Assembly (NCBI GenBank): GCA_029204225.1
Contig: CM055104.1
Coordinates: 51,452,294 to 51,516,293 of the forward strand
Origin: Diphasiastrum complanatum
Lineage: Eukaryota; Streptophyta; Lycopodiopsida; Lycopodiales; Lycopodiaceae
DNA: 64,000 bases
Direction of reading: 5' to 3'
The stretch's first letter is position 1. Each line of letters opens with the position of its first letter. Below the pieces are notes generated by a model. It had not been told where the DNA came from. It made no database searches and worked only from the letters and a program-made list of their open reading frames with translations. This document shows, piece after piece, positions 1-9,754 of this stretch. The translations under genes were made by a program, and so were the position numbers.

Positions 1-1048
1 ATGCATTGGAGTTCAAGTGGAAACGGTGCCAAATGTTGACAGATCCTCTGCTTGGAAGGACCTGTCTACAAGTTTTTTGTTCTTCTTACTTCTTCTTCTG
101 CCTGTCAATAGAGACAGTGGGCTCTTGCTTAAGTTATTCTTTCTTGTTCAAAGCCCAAAATCAGGCAGAAGAGGCAAATTTACATTGTAGTAGTGTCCTG
201 CCTGTTAGAGGACAACTCAGATTTGTCTCTCTTGAATTGTGTCACATGCAATCAAACCATCATCTAACCAAAACGTTCAATCAAATGATCAACATGTAGT
301 CCAGGTGAACAACCATGAAATCTACTTCTACTTTGCTGCAAAATGAACTGAATCAGATCCTAAATGCTACTAAACTTGCATAAATACACAAAACTGAAAC
401 AAGAAACTAATCTACAACATTTTAGAAGTCCAAGAATCAAGAAACCAACCAGTCTTTTGATTCTTGGACATCCCAAGAACATCAAGAACTAGAATGTTGG
501 AGGATATGCAAGATTTATACCACATTTCTAGCCTATTTAGTTTACATTAATCCACAAATAAGAAATGAAAACTAATCCACTCTAGGAAAGTAGGAAATCT
601 AATCCACTCTACAATCCACAACCACACCCAAAGGATGGAAGCACAAGATCATGAATGCATCACTCAAGAAACAAGCATGATCAAGGAGCTCAATGGATGC
701 ATCTAACTCGTGGAGGCTCTTCTAATTTCAACATGGAGTTGATACAATACACAAAAAGCTCCTCTCCACAAAGAGGGAGTCTCTTAAATAAACAAGAGAG
801 CTCCTTAGGTGACATCCTAGTGGCATTTCCACATTACACAAATTACAAGTGGAATAATGCTCTCCACTAGAGGTCACCATCAAAAGGTGGCTCACTCTAC
901 TTTCTTTAAGAGGAGTCTACTTGCATTTATTATTTTGCCTAGAAATACTAGTTCCTACATGGTCATTCCATCTTCCGAGATTCACCATGAGGCTTACACA
1001 GTTTGTACTTGACAGTATTAACTAGTATTCCTCGGCTCTCATACTCGG
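1..1048. other. Spacer without recognised features
   Basis: AT-rich sequence. The short open frames here have no recognisable domain, no convincing splice sites and no partner in the rest of the window. I see no LTR ends, primer-binding site or tandem repeat. Confidence 0.5.
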
Positions 1049-1542
1049 CTCTCAATCTTCATTCGTCTCGTCTTCTCAGAGACCTCCTCAGTCTAAAGTG
1101 AGAGGTGCTCTTGGGTAGCTCTGGCCGAGTATCTTGGGGATTCGTCAAGATCAGCCAACATCATCCCACCCCTAATGTGTTGCAGGACCCACTGCAACTC
1201 ATATTGAATGATGTCGTTCTGCTTTGATTTGGCATTTTCGATTGTCACTTGGAAAAGCGTAGATCCTTGTTTGCTTGCATAAAACCAAGTGTTTATTGTT
1301 GCCGGTCCATGCTTGTGCTAGGAAGGATCATGATGTCCGTTGCAGTTGGAACACCACGATGGATAGTGTAATGAGATGACTGAGACGTATCCGTGGAAGA
1401 CATGATGGAAAATAGTAGAAACTGAGAGTAATAGGCACGAGTGTATTTCAGAAAATAGTACAAAAAGTTTTGAAGGCTTTGGTCGCTGGAAAAAGGCAAG
1501 AGCTTCGCTAGCACAAGTTAGGAATGAATCGAATTCAGCCAA
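1049..1542 (-). pseudogene. Unidentified coding-like remnant
   Basis: On the minus strand a frame starting at 1542 (MAEFDSFLTCASEAL...) runs about 74 codons to a stop. The same frame continues beyond it with protein-like sequence that includes QNDIIQYELQWVLQHIRGG and LADLDESPRY. The composition looks like real protein, but I recognise no family. It lies next to a gypsy-related block (1555-2040), so it may be part of an old LTR element. It could also be chance. Confidence 0.2.
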
Positions 1543-1554
1543 CTTGAAAACATG

Positions 1555-2040
1555 CTATAAAAGTCTCGACAAAGGTTTTTGTGGTTTTGAACCCATTCGA
1601 CGAACGTTTTTCAGGTCTGACAAAGGATGAACCTTCGCCCATAAATGCAACTTTCAGGATCTAAACCTATAGCCAACCCAATTTTGGCATTTTAAGTCCA
1701 TCTAGCATGTCGACAAAGGTTTTTGAGGAGAGTAGGGTGCTCAACAAAGGTTCCCAAAATGGCATATTGCTGATCATTCGCCTAACTCAAAAATAGGTAT
1801 TTTTTTTTGAAAAAGAACCTTTGCCCAGCTCAGTATAGATATATCTGAAGTGGATGTATAATTTGAAAGCTCAACGAAGGTTCCAATACTATATGAGCAA
1901 CATATGACCAAAACAATGATTTTGTAAGTCATTTTCCATCAAAAATTATATTCTGAAAATACTTTCCTTCCTCTTTTTCCATTTTGATGACTATTCTGAC
2001 TTTTGCTCATCAGTCTTTTCTCATTTTTCTTATGAGGACA
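1555..2040. repeat. Gypsy 3'-region block, isolated copy
   Basis: This block of about 480 bp can be aligned by eye along its length to 37995-38478. Shared phrases in the same order include the variants of 'cgaaggttcccaaaatggcatat', 'gatgaaccttcgccc' and 'gacttttgctcatcagtcttttct'. The other copy lies directly 3' of the minus-strand gypsy integrase, so this is probably the non-coding 3' end of the same family left as a fragment. Confidence 0.6.
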
Positions 2041-2185
2041 TGACATTAGCAGAGCAAATGTCGTTGATTACAATAATTATGATTTGGTACGTAGATATTA
2101 TATTGGTATTGATATTGTTCAGTTTTCTTATTGAGTTTGCAATGTTATGTATAATTCTAAATTTATTTTCTTTTCCCGTTTACAG

Positions 2186-2623
2186 GATGCTATTGAAGTA
2201 GATGTCTTTGTTATGAGACATGGAGGCGTCCATGGTGTATCTGTTAGGAGAAAAGATGTGTCTCTATCTCATTATTTGAAACACTTTCAAAATAATGAGA
2301 TTTGTATATATCATTCATCTTTTAATCCATATGCAACCACTGTCATTCTGGCCATCAAATCATTATCAGTTTGTTTAGGGGGCCATAATTACGCAAGAGG
2401 AACATATAAAATAAAATTTGTTGAAAGAGATTTGGCTATTAAGATATTGGGTTATACTCCCAATGAGACTACAAAAAGATCATCTACAATGGCCCTTTAT
2501 TCGGGTTACATTGATATGAGCAAGAAGAAAAATTTAGAATTTTTGGATCCATATGAAAGGAGATTATTCCTTCATGACAATACCACCCGTCTGAATCTTG
2601 AAGAGGATGATGATGATAATTAA
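2186..2623 (+). CDS. Unidentified terminal exon, about 145 aa
   Basis: The open frame is preceded by a strong plant 3' splice site (pyrimidine tract and tttacag ending at 2185). The likely coding exon therefore starts GAT GCT ATT at 2186 and ends at TAA at 2621-2623. The protein (DAIEVDVFVMRHGG... to a LEEDDDDN acidic tail) is uninterrupted and of mixed globular composition, with motifs such as VERDLAIKILGYTPN. I do not recognise a family. The upstream exon was not found. It may belong to the same old element as the minus-strand remnant next to it, or to a decayed host gene. Confidence 0.4.
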   Translation, partial: DAIEVDVFVMRHGGVHGVSVRRKDVSLSHYLKHFQNNEICIYHSSFNPYATTVILAIKSLSVCLGGHNYARGTYKIKFVERDLAIKILGYTPNETTKRSSTMALYSGYIDMSKKKNLEFLDPYERRLFLHDNTTRLNLEEDDDDN

Positions 2624-2652
2624 ATAATTTTCTGTAATAGATTTTTGATATA

Positions 2653-4342
2653 TTACAAGGATCTCTCTTTTGTTATGAATTTGAATGCCTTTCGAAATAT
2701 CGTAATACTTGGCGAGTTTTTAGCTTGACATCTAAATTGTGCTCTTCTATAAAACCACTGAAAAAGTTGAACTAAATATTTATTTCTTGAATTTTGTCCT
2801 CCATGATTCGTTGCTCTACGAATGCTCCCCTTGCTTGCCAATGAGATTTTTCCATGCCTTGTGATGACCAGATACTTAAGTTGCAAAATAAGTTGCATGA
2901 TGAAGAAGGATGTGTTGCAAACAATAGTTTTGATTGGTTACATCAGTAGAAAAAAATATAAGCCTGAATGAGAAAAGTACCAGATAATGATATAGATTAG
3001 AACCATGTAATGAGTAACGTTGTCTTTTCCCCAACAATCATGTACAGATTTTACAAATGTGGCGCAATGATTTTGCAAAGTCCTCATATCCTCTGATGAT
3101 AGGTTTTCTTTCCTGATAACACCTACGAGTTTGTCTAAGTTGGTCCACACTTGTCCCTTTTCCACTCGATTATTTCCTTCCAGTGTTCATGTGGCTTGAA
3201 CAATTTCTCTCCAAATTTCGTATCTGACACTTGATTCTTTGCATGTGTGATTGGATAAGAATCTTCTTGCTTTAGCACCTCCAATTGATAGCTTATTAGA
3301 AATGTTTCCTTTTTTTTCCGGAGTGTCTGTCACTTTTTTCAATCGCGACATTCCCCTTGCGGAGCCGCTGCTCACTGCACTGGGTATTCATGAGAGAGCC
3401 TTTTCTGGTCGCATCAATATGGATTTCATCACTCTTGCCTTCAGTACGTGGAAGGAAGAGAAATCCAAATTTTATATCACTTTCCAGGGAGCCACACATA
3501 AGGTGCGCGTCACTGAGGCCGCCCTTGCAGTTATAGGTATAACATCTGGCACGCAGGCCTCACCCAATCACAAGCACGCTAAACAGACCATCAAGACATA
3601 TATTGACCTCACCAATGATCTGCACTATGTTTTCTAAGTGAGAAGCGGCTAAAAGGGACAATAAAGAGCCAACAACGAACTACTGCTTAGTATTGGCCTT
3701 AATAGCTCGTTTGAGCTCACCAGAACAGTCTTGAACCAATTATATGGTTCAAGAGGGGCTTTGGCTAATTTGGTGTGGGACTCCACTATCCTATGGAGGA
3801 TCTGTGATGTGATGCAGTCTTTCCTGAAGTTGCCAACCATCATTTCCTACATTTGACAGAACTATTTCCAACCTCCTAATTGTTGCTTTAGCCACAGACT
3901 CTGGTTTATAATTCCATGCTAGTAGAATATGTAGGTAAATAACTTTTTCAATAATACGAACCTCAGTATGCCATGTGCATATGTGAACAAATTTTAATGG
4001 AATTGGCAGAACACTTTTCATATTTGGATCTTCAGCTTCTCGTGTTGGGCCAGTGTTTGTTGATCATCCCAAATTCATATTGTAGCAATCCTTCATGCAA
4101 TAAAGACATGGATGCTTTGATGTTGTCCCACGAGAGACATTATACATACATTTTAATGTTTTCAAATCCCCTGCAAGGTGCCATTGAATTTGAAAACTTC
4201 CATGGTTTTCGACTGTAAATTTCTCACCCTCCAAATGTATCTTTATAATCTCGCCATAATTTGTTCTTGAAAATATCCATGAAAGTATTTTATGGTCCTC
4301 TTTCAAGACCTGTAGAGAAACAAATAATGCATGACATGTCAA
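2653..4342 (-). pseudogene. Broken transposon-like gene with HPCLYC motif
   Basis: Reading the minus strand downward from 4342, several frames give protein-like pieces in a consistent order. The first contains WHLAGDLKTLKCMYNVSRG followed by a Cys motif HPCLYC. Then come pieces at 4021-3791 and 3843-3649. A piece at 3375-2938 has an in-frame TGA and contains NLSSEDMRTLQNHCATFVKS and GKDNVTHYM. The last, at 2898-2653, contains ASKGSIRRATNHGGQNSRNK. From memory, the combination of a GDxK...HPCxxC segment, a 'G.D.VTNYIH'-like segment and an 'RR..N.GG' segment resembles uncharacterised repeat-associated proteins of eukaryotes. That link is recollection, not a search. Stops and frame changes show it is dead. 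Confidence 0.35.
3251..3637 (+). CDS. Hypothetical 128-aa open frame
   Basis: A plus-strand frame opposite part of the minus-strand remnant, ending at 3637. The second half (NMDFITLAFSTWKEEKSKF, then FQGATHKVRVTEAALAVIG) looks like folded protein and is less AT-rich than its surroundings. It might be a remnant of a retroelement gag-like domain. Only one of the two strands is likely to be coding here, and I cannot tell which. Confidence 0.25.
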   Translation: MDKNLLALAPPIDSLLEMFPFFSGVSVTFFNRDIPLAEPLLTALGIHERAFSGRINMDFITLAFSTWKEEKSKFYITFQGATHKVRVTEAALAVIGITSGTQASPNHKHAKQTIKTYIDLTNDLHYVF

Positions 4343-4499
4343 TAAAAACTGGCAAGGTATGAAATGTTAATAAAGATATTCTAAATGAAAATTGAAATGT
4401 ATACCTGGAATGCTGCCTGTTAAAATTGACAAAAGCTAACTTGGTTAAATCTTGTAAATACCATAATGACTTGTACCTATCATCATTAGACATGTGTGG

Positions 4500-5274
4500 A
4501 GCCTGTTCCCACGTGTGAAATCTATGCCTAAGTCATTTAGATAGATCATAAAGGTTGTACATATCATTTAATTTGCAAACTAGTGGCTAAATTGGCCAAA
4601 AACTAGTTTAGTAGTATTATGACACCATTCTAGTGGTAGAAAATGCTATATCACATGGGTAGGAGTGGTCTCCCACGTGCAAAATATCATATAAAAAGTT
4701 CAGATCCATTGTATATAGTTTTCATACATGTCAAAAGTCAAATCTCCTAGATTGTAGGACCTATCTCATTTGTAGGAATCTAAAAGGTCAACACTAGCCA
4801 CCAATGATGATGTGGCAAATAAATGGAATCTTAGCCAAAGTGGATATGGATAACCACTATGACCTATCTCACACGTGCTGGAAGTGGCTTAGAGAGAGAG
4901 TATGATGATTTTTGTATTTAATCCATGATGGATCCACTTTGAGAAATCAATGAGGCAAGATCTTGGTTTTGGAGGCGTATCTTGAGTATTTTCATATTTG
5001 TCTTGTGATTTTATGGTTCTATTGCTTTCTAACACTTGTGTACTTCACTCTATACTGTAAGTCCGTACAGGTACTGTTCTTCACACATGTGAAGGCAGTA
5101 GGTCTCAAGTTTAATCATTTGCTTGCTGTTCTTGCTAGATTTTTGATGGGGAATTGATCTAATTCTAGATCTAATCATTGGTTGATTAGTAGATCATGTA
5201 ATCTAGCTTCCAATACCTCTTGAGGATCTGATCTAGATCCATTCTTGGTCTTTATTTCTCTGAAATTTCACACT
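4500..5274 (+). repeat. 5' LTR (approximate) of copia F
   Basis: The sequence ends in gaaatttcaca at 5274, an inverted match to the TGTGA start of the 3' LTR at 15435, and copia coding sequence follows shortly after. It holds three CACGTG cores (4510, 4674, 4872), as do other copia LTRs here. The left edge is uncertain and similarity to the 3' LTR is weak, so this may be a related rather than matching LTR. Confidence 0.4.
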
Positions 5275-6123
5275 GCCAACCACCATATGTGATTTTTCGA
5301 TTGAACACTAAACGTTCGATCATTTGTATCTGAAATTTTGTTCATCAAAGTGACACTCACTCGTTCCAACTTCTGACCAACGATGGTGAGTGTCAATCAA
5401 AGGGATTGGCACAATTCCTATTTCTCTCTCTACAAATAGGAATGCTCATTTGGAGGATGTTTTGTTCATTCCATCTATTACCAAGAATCTACTTAGTGTG
5501 AGTCATTTGATAAGTAAAGGCCTCAAAGTTGAGTTTGATGGAGATGCTTGTATGATCAAAAGGAAGGATATCTTGATTGCAAAAGGTAAAAGACAAGGGA
5601 AGTTGTTCAAACTAGATGCTTGTGTTATTGCTAACCAAGTTGGATGTGTTGCAAGAGAGCAAATACCTATTCAAGAGGTTTGGCATAAAAGGATGGGGCA
5701 CCTCAACTTCAAGTCATTGGAGGTAATGGCTAGAAAGCAAGTTGTGATTGGTCTTCCAAGTTCCTTAGAAAGTATCAATCATATTTGTGAGTCTTGTGCT
5801 TTGTCAAAGTCACATAGACTACCTTATATTGTATCTACATCTAGATATAAAAAGCCTTTTCAAGTGAAAGTGCTAAAGCCATGATGTTAAGTGCTAATCT
5901 TGGTAAGCCATTTTGGGATCAAGCTTTGTTGTGTGCTAATTTCTTGTGCAATAGGTGGCCGAGTGCTATTTTGGATGGAAGGAGATGCTATTTAAGAGGA
6001 GGACGAGTGTCAACTTTCTTAACTTTTGGATGCACATGCTATGTCAACACTACTCTTGATGGTAGGACCAAGGAGGATCCATCTTCAAGGAAAGGTATAT
6101 TTGTTGGATGTAGTGAGGTGAGT
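5275..6123 (+). pseudogene. Copia F gag-pre-integrase and integrase fragment
   Basis: The frame at 5390-5884 encodes a copia GAG-pre-integrase domain (LEDVLFIPSITKNLLSVSHL, then EVWHKRMGHLNFKSLEVM and the CESC pair of the integrase zinc finger). The integrase catalytic core is deleted. After a frame change the sequence resumes at about 5865 with the C-terminal integrase segment (KPFWDQALLCANFLCNRW, and FGCTCYV...KGIFVGC). The frame continues across the element E insertion at 6123/14314, which shows that E landed inside this copia. Internal deletion and frameshift make it inactive. Confidence 0.8.
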
Positions 6124-6634
6124 TGTTATGTCCATGACAGTACATAGGATACAGTCTACTCCTAGTCTTGGATACATGGTACTCCAGTAAATCAAGCTGT
6201 TAGTTATGCCATGTCATACTGGATGTGAAACTAATATCCTTGTGAGGCCTAGAACACACTAAATGGAGTTAGTACAAGGTTTGGGACAGTCAAGGCATGT
6301 GTAGAGTTATCAGTACCAATTCTATGAATAGAGGATCTATGCATAGAGACTCTATTATGGAGGAATCTATGTATAAGAGAGTTAGGGCCTTGCATGTCTG
6401 TGTGCACATGTGGCTCATGGCTCTATAAGAAGAGGCCAAACTCGCCCTACTCCTCATATTTGTGATGGATTCATTGCCATGGTTTCACTCTATCTTCATG
6501 CTTCCTATTCCTTGGCTTGGGGATAAAGCTTCTAGAGTTGATTGGTTGCTTCTACTTGGTTGGGTGGTTGCTCCATAGTGTGTTTTCTATTGTGTTTGTC
6601 TTGTAAGCAGGATCTTGAGAGAGCTTCCCTTATA
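6124..6634 (+). repeat. 5' LTR of element E
   Basis: Begins TGTTATGTCCAT and ends CCCTTATA just before g plus the PBS. It is nearly identical by eye to 13798-14308 over 511 bp, with scattered substitutions and two compensating small indels (for example 'tgtgcacatgtggctc' against 'tgtggctc'). Confidence 0.92.
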
Positions 6635-6635
6635 G

Positions 6636-6647
6636 TGGTATCAGAGC
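6636..6647 (+). other. Primer-binding site of element E
   Basis: tggtatcagagc, complementary to the 3' end of plant initiator methionine tRNA, the usual primer of many copia and chromovirus elements. Confidence 0.85.
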
Positions 6648-7588
6648 AAGGCTTACAAAGATTGGAGAACTTGGAGGCAAGCTCTACATGGGAAAGGAAG
6701 ATCGAAGCACTTGGAGTTACATCCTGGTTTAGTGCTGAATTCTTAAAGGAAGTTTGGAATTGGAATTGTTAATTCTTGGAGCTCTTCAAAATTGTTGGTA
6801 ACATGCTTATCATCATGTTTTGATTTTGAAGGAGAAGTTGAGAGTTAGTCAAGTGATTTCATTCTGAATTTTCTGGTTTTGTTTTGAGAAGATTTTCAAT
6901 TCATGTAGAATGATTTGCATTTTGTTAATCACCTGATTGCTGTATGGATTTTGCATAACATAGAGAGATTTTGATAGTTGCAAAGATTCACAATGTTTTG
7001 GGGGATTTAATTCATGCACAACTATTTCTGTTTATTGATAGATTCTTAAAGGTCAATTTATCCACTGGCATAAGCAAATTGTGATGCTGTTTCTTGAATC
7101 AAATCATTGCATGTAGGGATTGAAATTATTTCTCTAATTTTAATCCTTAAGACATAGAATGAAATTTCAAAGTTGCCAATTCTCTAGTATGAAGCAATCT
7201 TACAACCCTACTGGCAAATCTTTTTCGTGCGTTTCAAGAATCAAACTTGATAAATAAGGTATTGTGTGGCCTGATTTTCTGAAACCCTGGTTTATACAAT
7301 TCCTACAACTATCTGGATTCTGCAAAAGTTAGAAAAATCTTGCTTTACTGGTTAAAGCCTATCAAAGGAATTTTTTGATTGTAGCAAGGCATTATTCCAG
7401 TTGGACAGTTGTAGTGATCCGAGAACTGGTTGTGTTGGAAGACACTGCTCTCTAGTCATTTTCAGACCGTTATGATGGGTTGGTTGATTAGTCTTCTTTT
7501 ATGAAGCTTAAATCTTGTCCTATCCTATAGAATGGTTGCCCGTGAAAGATTATTAATGTTATAGCCATCATTCTTGGTAGCCAAAAAT
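6648..7588. other. Element E leader region, no genes
   Basis: The first 0.9 kb of the interior after the primer-binding site. It starts with a short open stretch and is then AT-rich with frequent stops on both strands. No domain is recognisable. Confidence 0.5.
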
Positions 7589-8754
7589 TGTTGGATCTAT
7601 TCCCTCTACTCTCCTTAAATCCCATTTTAATCTGCCTCCATTCATGCTGCATATTTACTAACGTTGTCACGCAGTCTGCATATTTACACACAAATTCGCA
7701 CAGACGAAGAAAAGGCGAAAGAATCATGACACTGTGTTTTCACACACGTTATGGTGACAGGCAAAAAGGGGACACTATCTTATAGAATGCCAAAGGTGCC
7801 CTAAAAGCAAAGGCACCTTGTAAATCTAATCCTAAGGCTACTCATAAGAGTGACACACTTTTTGCATTGTCATCACCAACGATCACTTCAGCACTGACTG
7901 ACGTTGCACCCTTTTCATGCTCACCCCATGCAGCTGTGCTAATAGACTTGACAATGATTGTAGCCACCCACGATCTCTTATAGACAGCACATCCACTCTG
8001 TACTTTCCACATCTGCACACCTGTAATATAATGTATATATACTGGATATCATTTGTGTATTCAGGTGAACGAGGTTAATGAGTTATGAGTGAATGAGATG
8101 AAGTAGATGCCTTGCACATTTATTCTTGATTGTCAGCAACAAGGTTTTATTCCTTTATAGATTGTATAAGCTTCGTAGGGCACGCAGTTTCGTCCGTTAT
8201 TGTCTTGTGCTCTGCCGCATTATTGACATGTATACATGATATACTTAATCTGATATAGTTTTTTGTTCTACGTTCAAATCTATGTTAATATTGCTATGCT
8301 TATCATTCATTCTGTCTGATCTTTCTAGTTGTTCTTTCTGGTAATAGACGACTAACTTTTAGTCTTGTCTTTCACGAATCATTCGCGACTAATTATCAGT
8401 CGAGCATCGTCCAGCTCTTCGCGAATCATTCGCGACTAATAGTTTGTCTTACTATTCGCGACAAACCAATCTTCTGGAGCTTCATTCATTTATTAAAGTT
8501 TGGCTACGTAATCAAGAACAACTGTGATTCCCATCACTACCGTCTTTGTTTGTTCTGATAGGCATAGTCATGCTTTCGGAGAGAGTCATATAACTCGCTC
8601 TGTGCGCATGAATATTTTCTATTCGAGTTCATTTCTTGTTTGTTTCTTGTTCGAGTTCCTTTCTCGTTCGTATTCGTTTTACCTCTTTGAGCTTATTTTT
8701 TGTTTCTAACATATGACACTTTTTCTCAACTCGTTCATCTCTCTCTCTCCAACA
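7589..8754 (+). repeat. Solo LTR of copia G family
   Basis: Starts TGTTGGATCTATT and ends CTCTCTCTCCAACA, matching the LTRs at 25547-26562 and 32902-33917. Shared features include 'cttaaatcccattttaatctg', 'ccgcattattgacatgtatac', and the TCGCGAAT..ATTCGCGA palindromes at about 8380-8460. There is no primer-binding site after it and no purine tract or pol before it, so it is a solo LTR. The flanks aaaat (7584-7588) and agaat (8755-8759) match at 4 of 5 bases and may be an aged TSD. It lies inside element E. Confidence 0.8.
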
Positions 8755-8894
8755 AGAATGCCTCGGATGTTGTAGCGTATTGGAGATGGATGGAAGTAAG
8801 CAGTGGATGTGCCAAGGAAGAGTGCGATCCATGCTATCTGTCCCTCTCTCTCTCTCTCATGATCCAACCCTCTTTTTCTGCTTGGAACATGCCA

Positions 8895-8898
<4 letters not shown>

Positions 8899-8927
<29 letters not shown>
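8899..8927. repeat. CT microsatellite
   Basis: About 14 uninterrupted CT units just beyond the solo LTR. Confidence 0.9.
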
Positions 8928-8929
<2 letters not shown>

Positions 8930-8974
8930 AATTTTCAGAGAAAAAGGACAAATATTGATTGCACTATCAATAAT

Positions 8975-9430
8975 TAAGAGTTATTGATTGCTTAATCCAA
9001 AGATCTATCAAGTTCTAGATGTTAGATCTTGATCTAGATGCTTTACACTATGATTTAAGCAAGAGCAATGGATCAAATGATCAAAAACATGGATGAGTGG
9101 CCTCACACGTGTGGAGGACAGTACCTGTACGACCTGTTTACAGAGAGTAGAGTACATTAACATTCAAATGCATTTCATTCATCAAAACTCAAGACAAATG
9201 TGGAAATCTCAACAAAACTAGAATTTGCCAATGTCACATCAACTTGTTATTGATTTGGTTGATCTCTTTATAGCTCAGTACATCCATGAGCTGTGTACTG
9301 TCCAGCAGGTCTTCACACGTGTGAAGAGTGCCTAGTAATTCAGATCCACCAATGGGAGTCATATGTGCTCATTTTCCAAAGTTGACTATTCTATTTGGCT
9401 AGAAAACAAAAAGCTAGTCTTCCACATTTA
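8975..9430 (-). repeat. Fragment of copia A'-type LTR
   Basis: Matches by eye the LTR at 53100-53933. Shared phrases include 'gatttaagcaagagcaatggatcaaat', 'gtggcctcacacgtgtgga', 'ttcacacgtgtgaagagtgcc' and 'tagggatattccct'. It contains a 16-bp perfect palindrome centred on CACGTG at 9311-9326. It abuts a pol fragment without the intervening reverse transcriptase. Confidence 0.7.
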
Positions 9431-9754
9431 TAGGGATATTCCCTATAAAATAATTCCAAGTTTGATTATCTATCAAAGCATCAAACTCTACTTGCATTGC
9501 ATCTCTCCAAACTTGTGATCTACTTGCATCTTCATAACATGATGGATCTTCAAGCATTGTGATTAGAAAAGAGTATGAGATAGAAGGAGATGTGCCTTCC
9601 CTTTGCTTTCCTTTCTCAAAGTATGTGAGCCTTGAAGGCTCGGCCTTGCTCCTTGTGGATCTTCTCGGCTCCTTTGGCACTTGATTTTGATCTTCCAAAA
9701 GATCATAACTTGAGTTCTACAAGATACAACAAGTTGGAAGCTGCAGCTGAGCAT
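9414..9754 (-). pseudogene. Copia pol linker fragment
   Basis: The minus-strand frame reads EPRRSTRSKAEPSRLTYFEK, then DAMQVEFDALIDNQTWN, the conserved linker before copia reverse transcriptase. It is closely related to copia A' (55735-55352). The frame stops where LTR sequence begins, right at the NQTWN position where reverse transcriptase should start. This is a deletion product lacking reverse transcriptase and RNase H. Confidence 0.75.
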
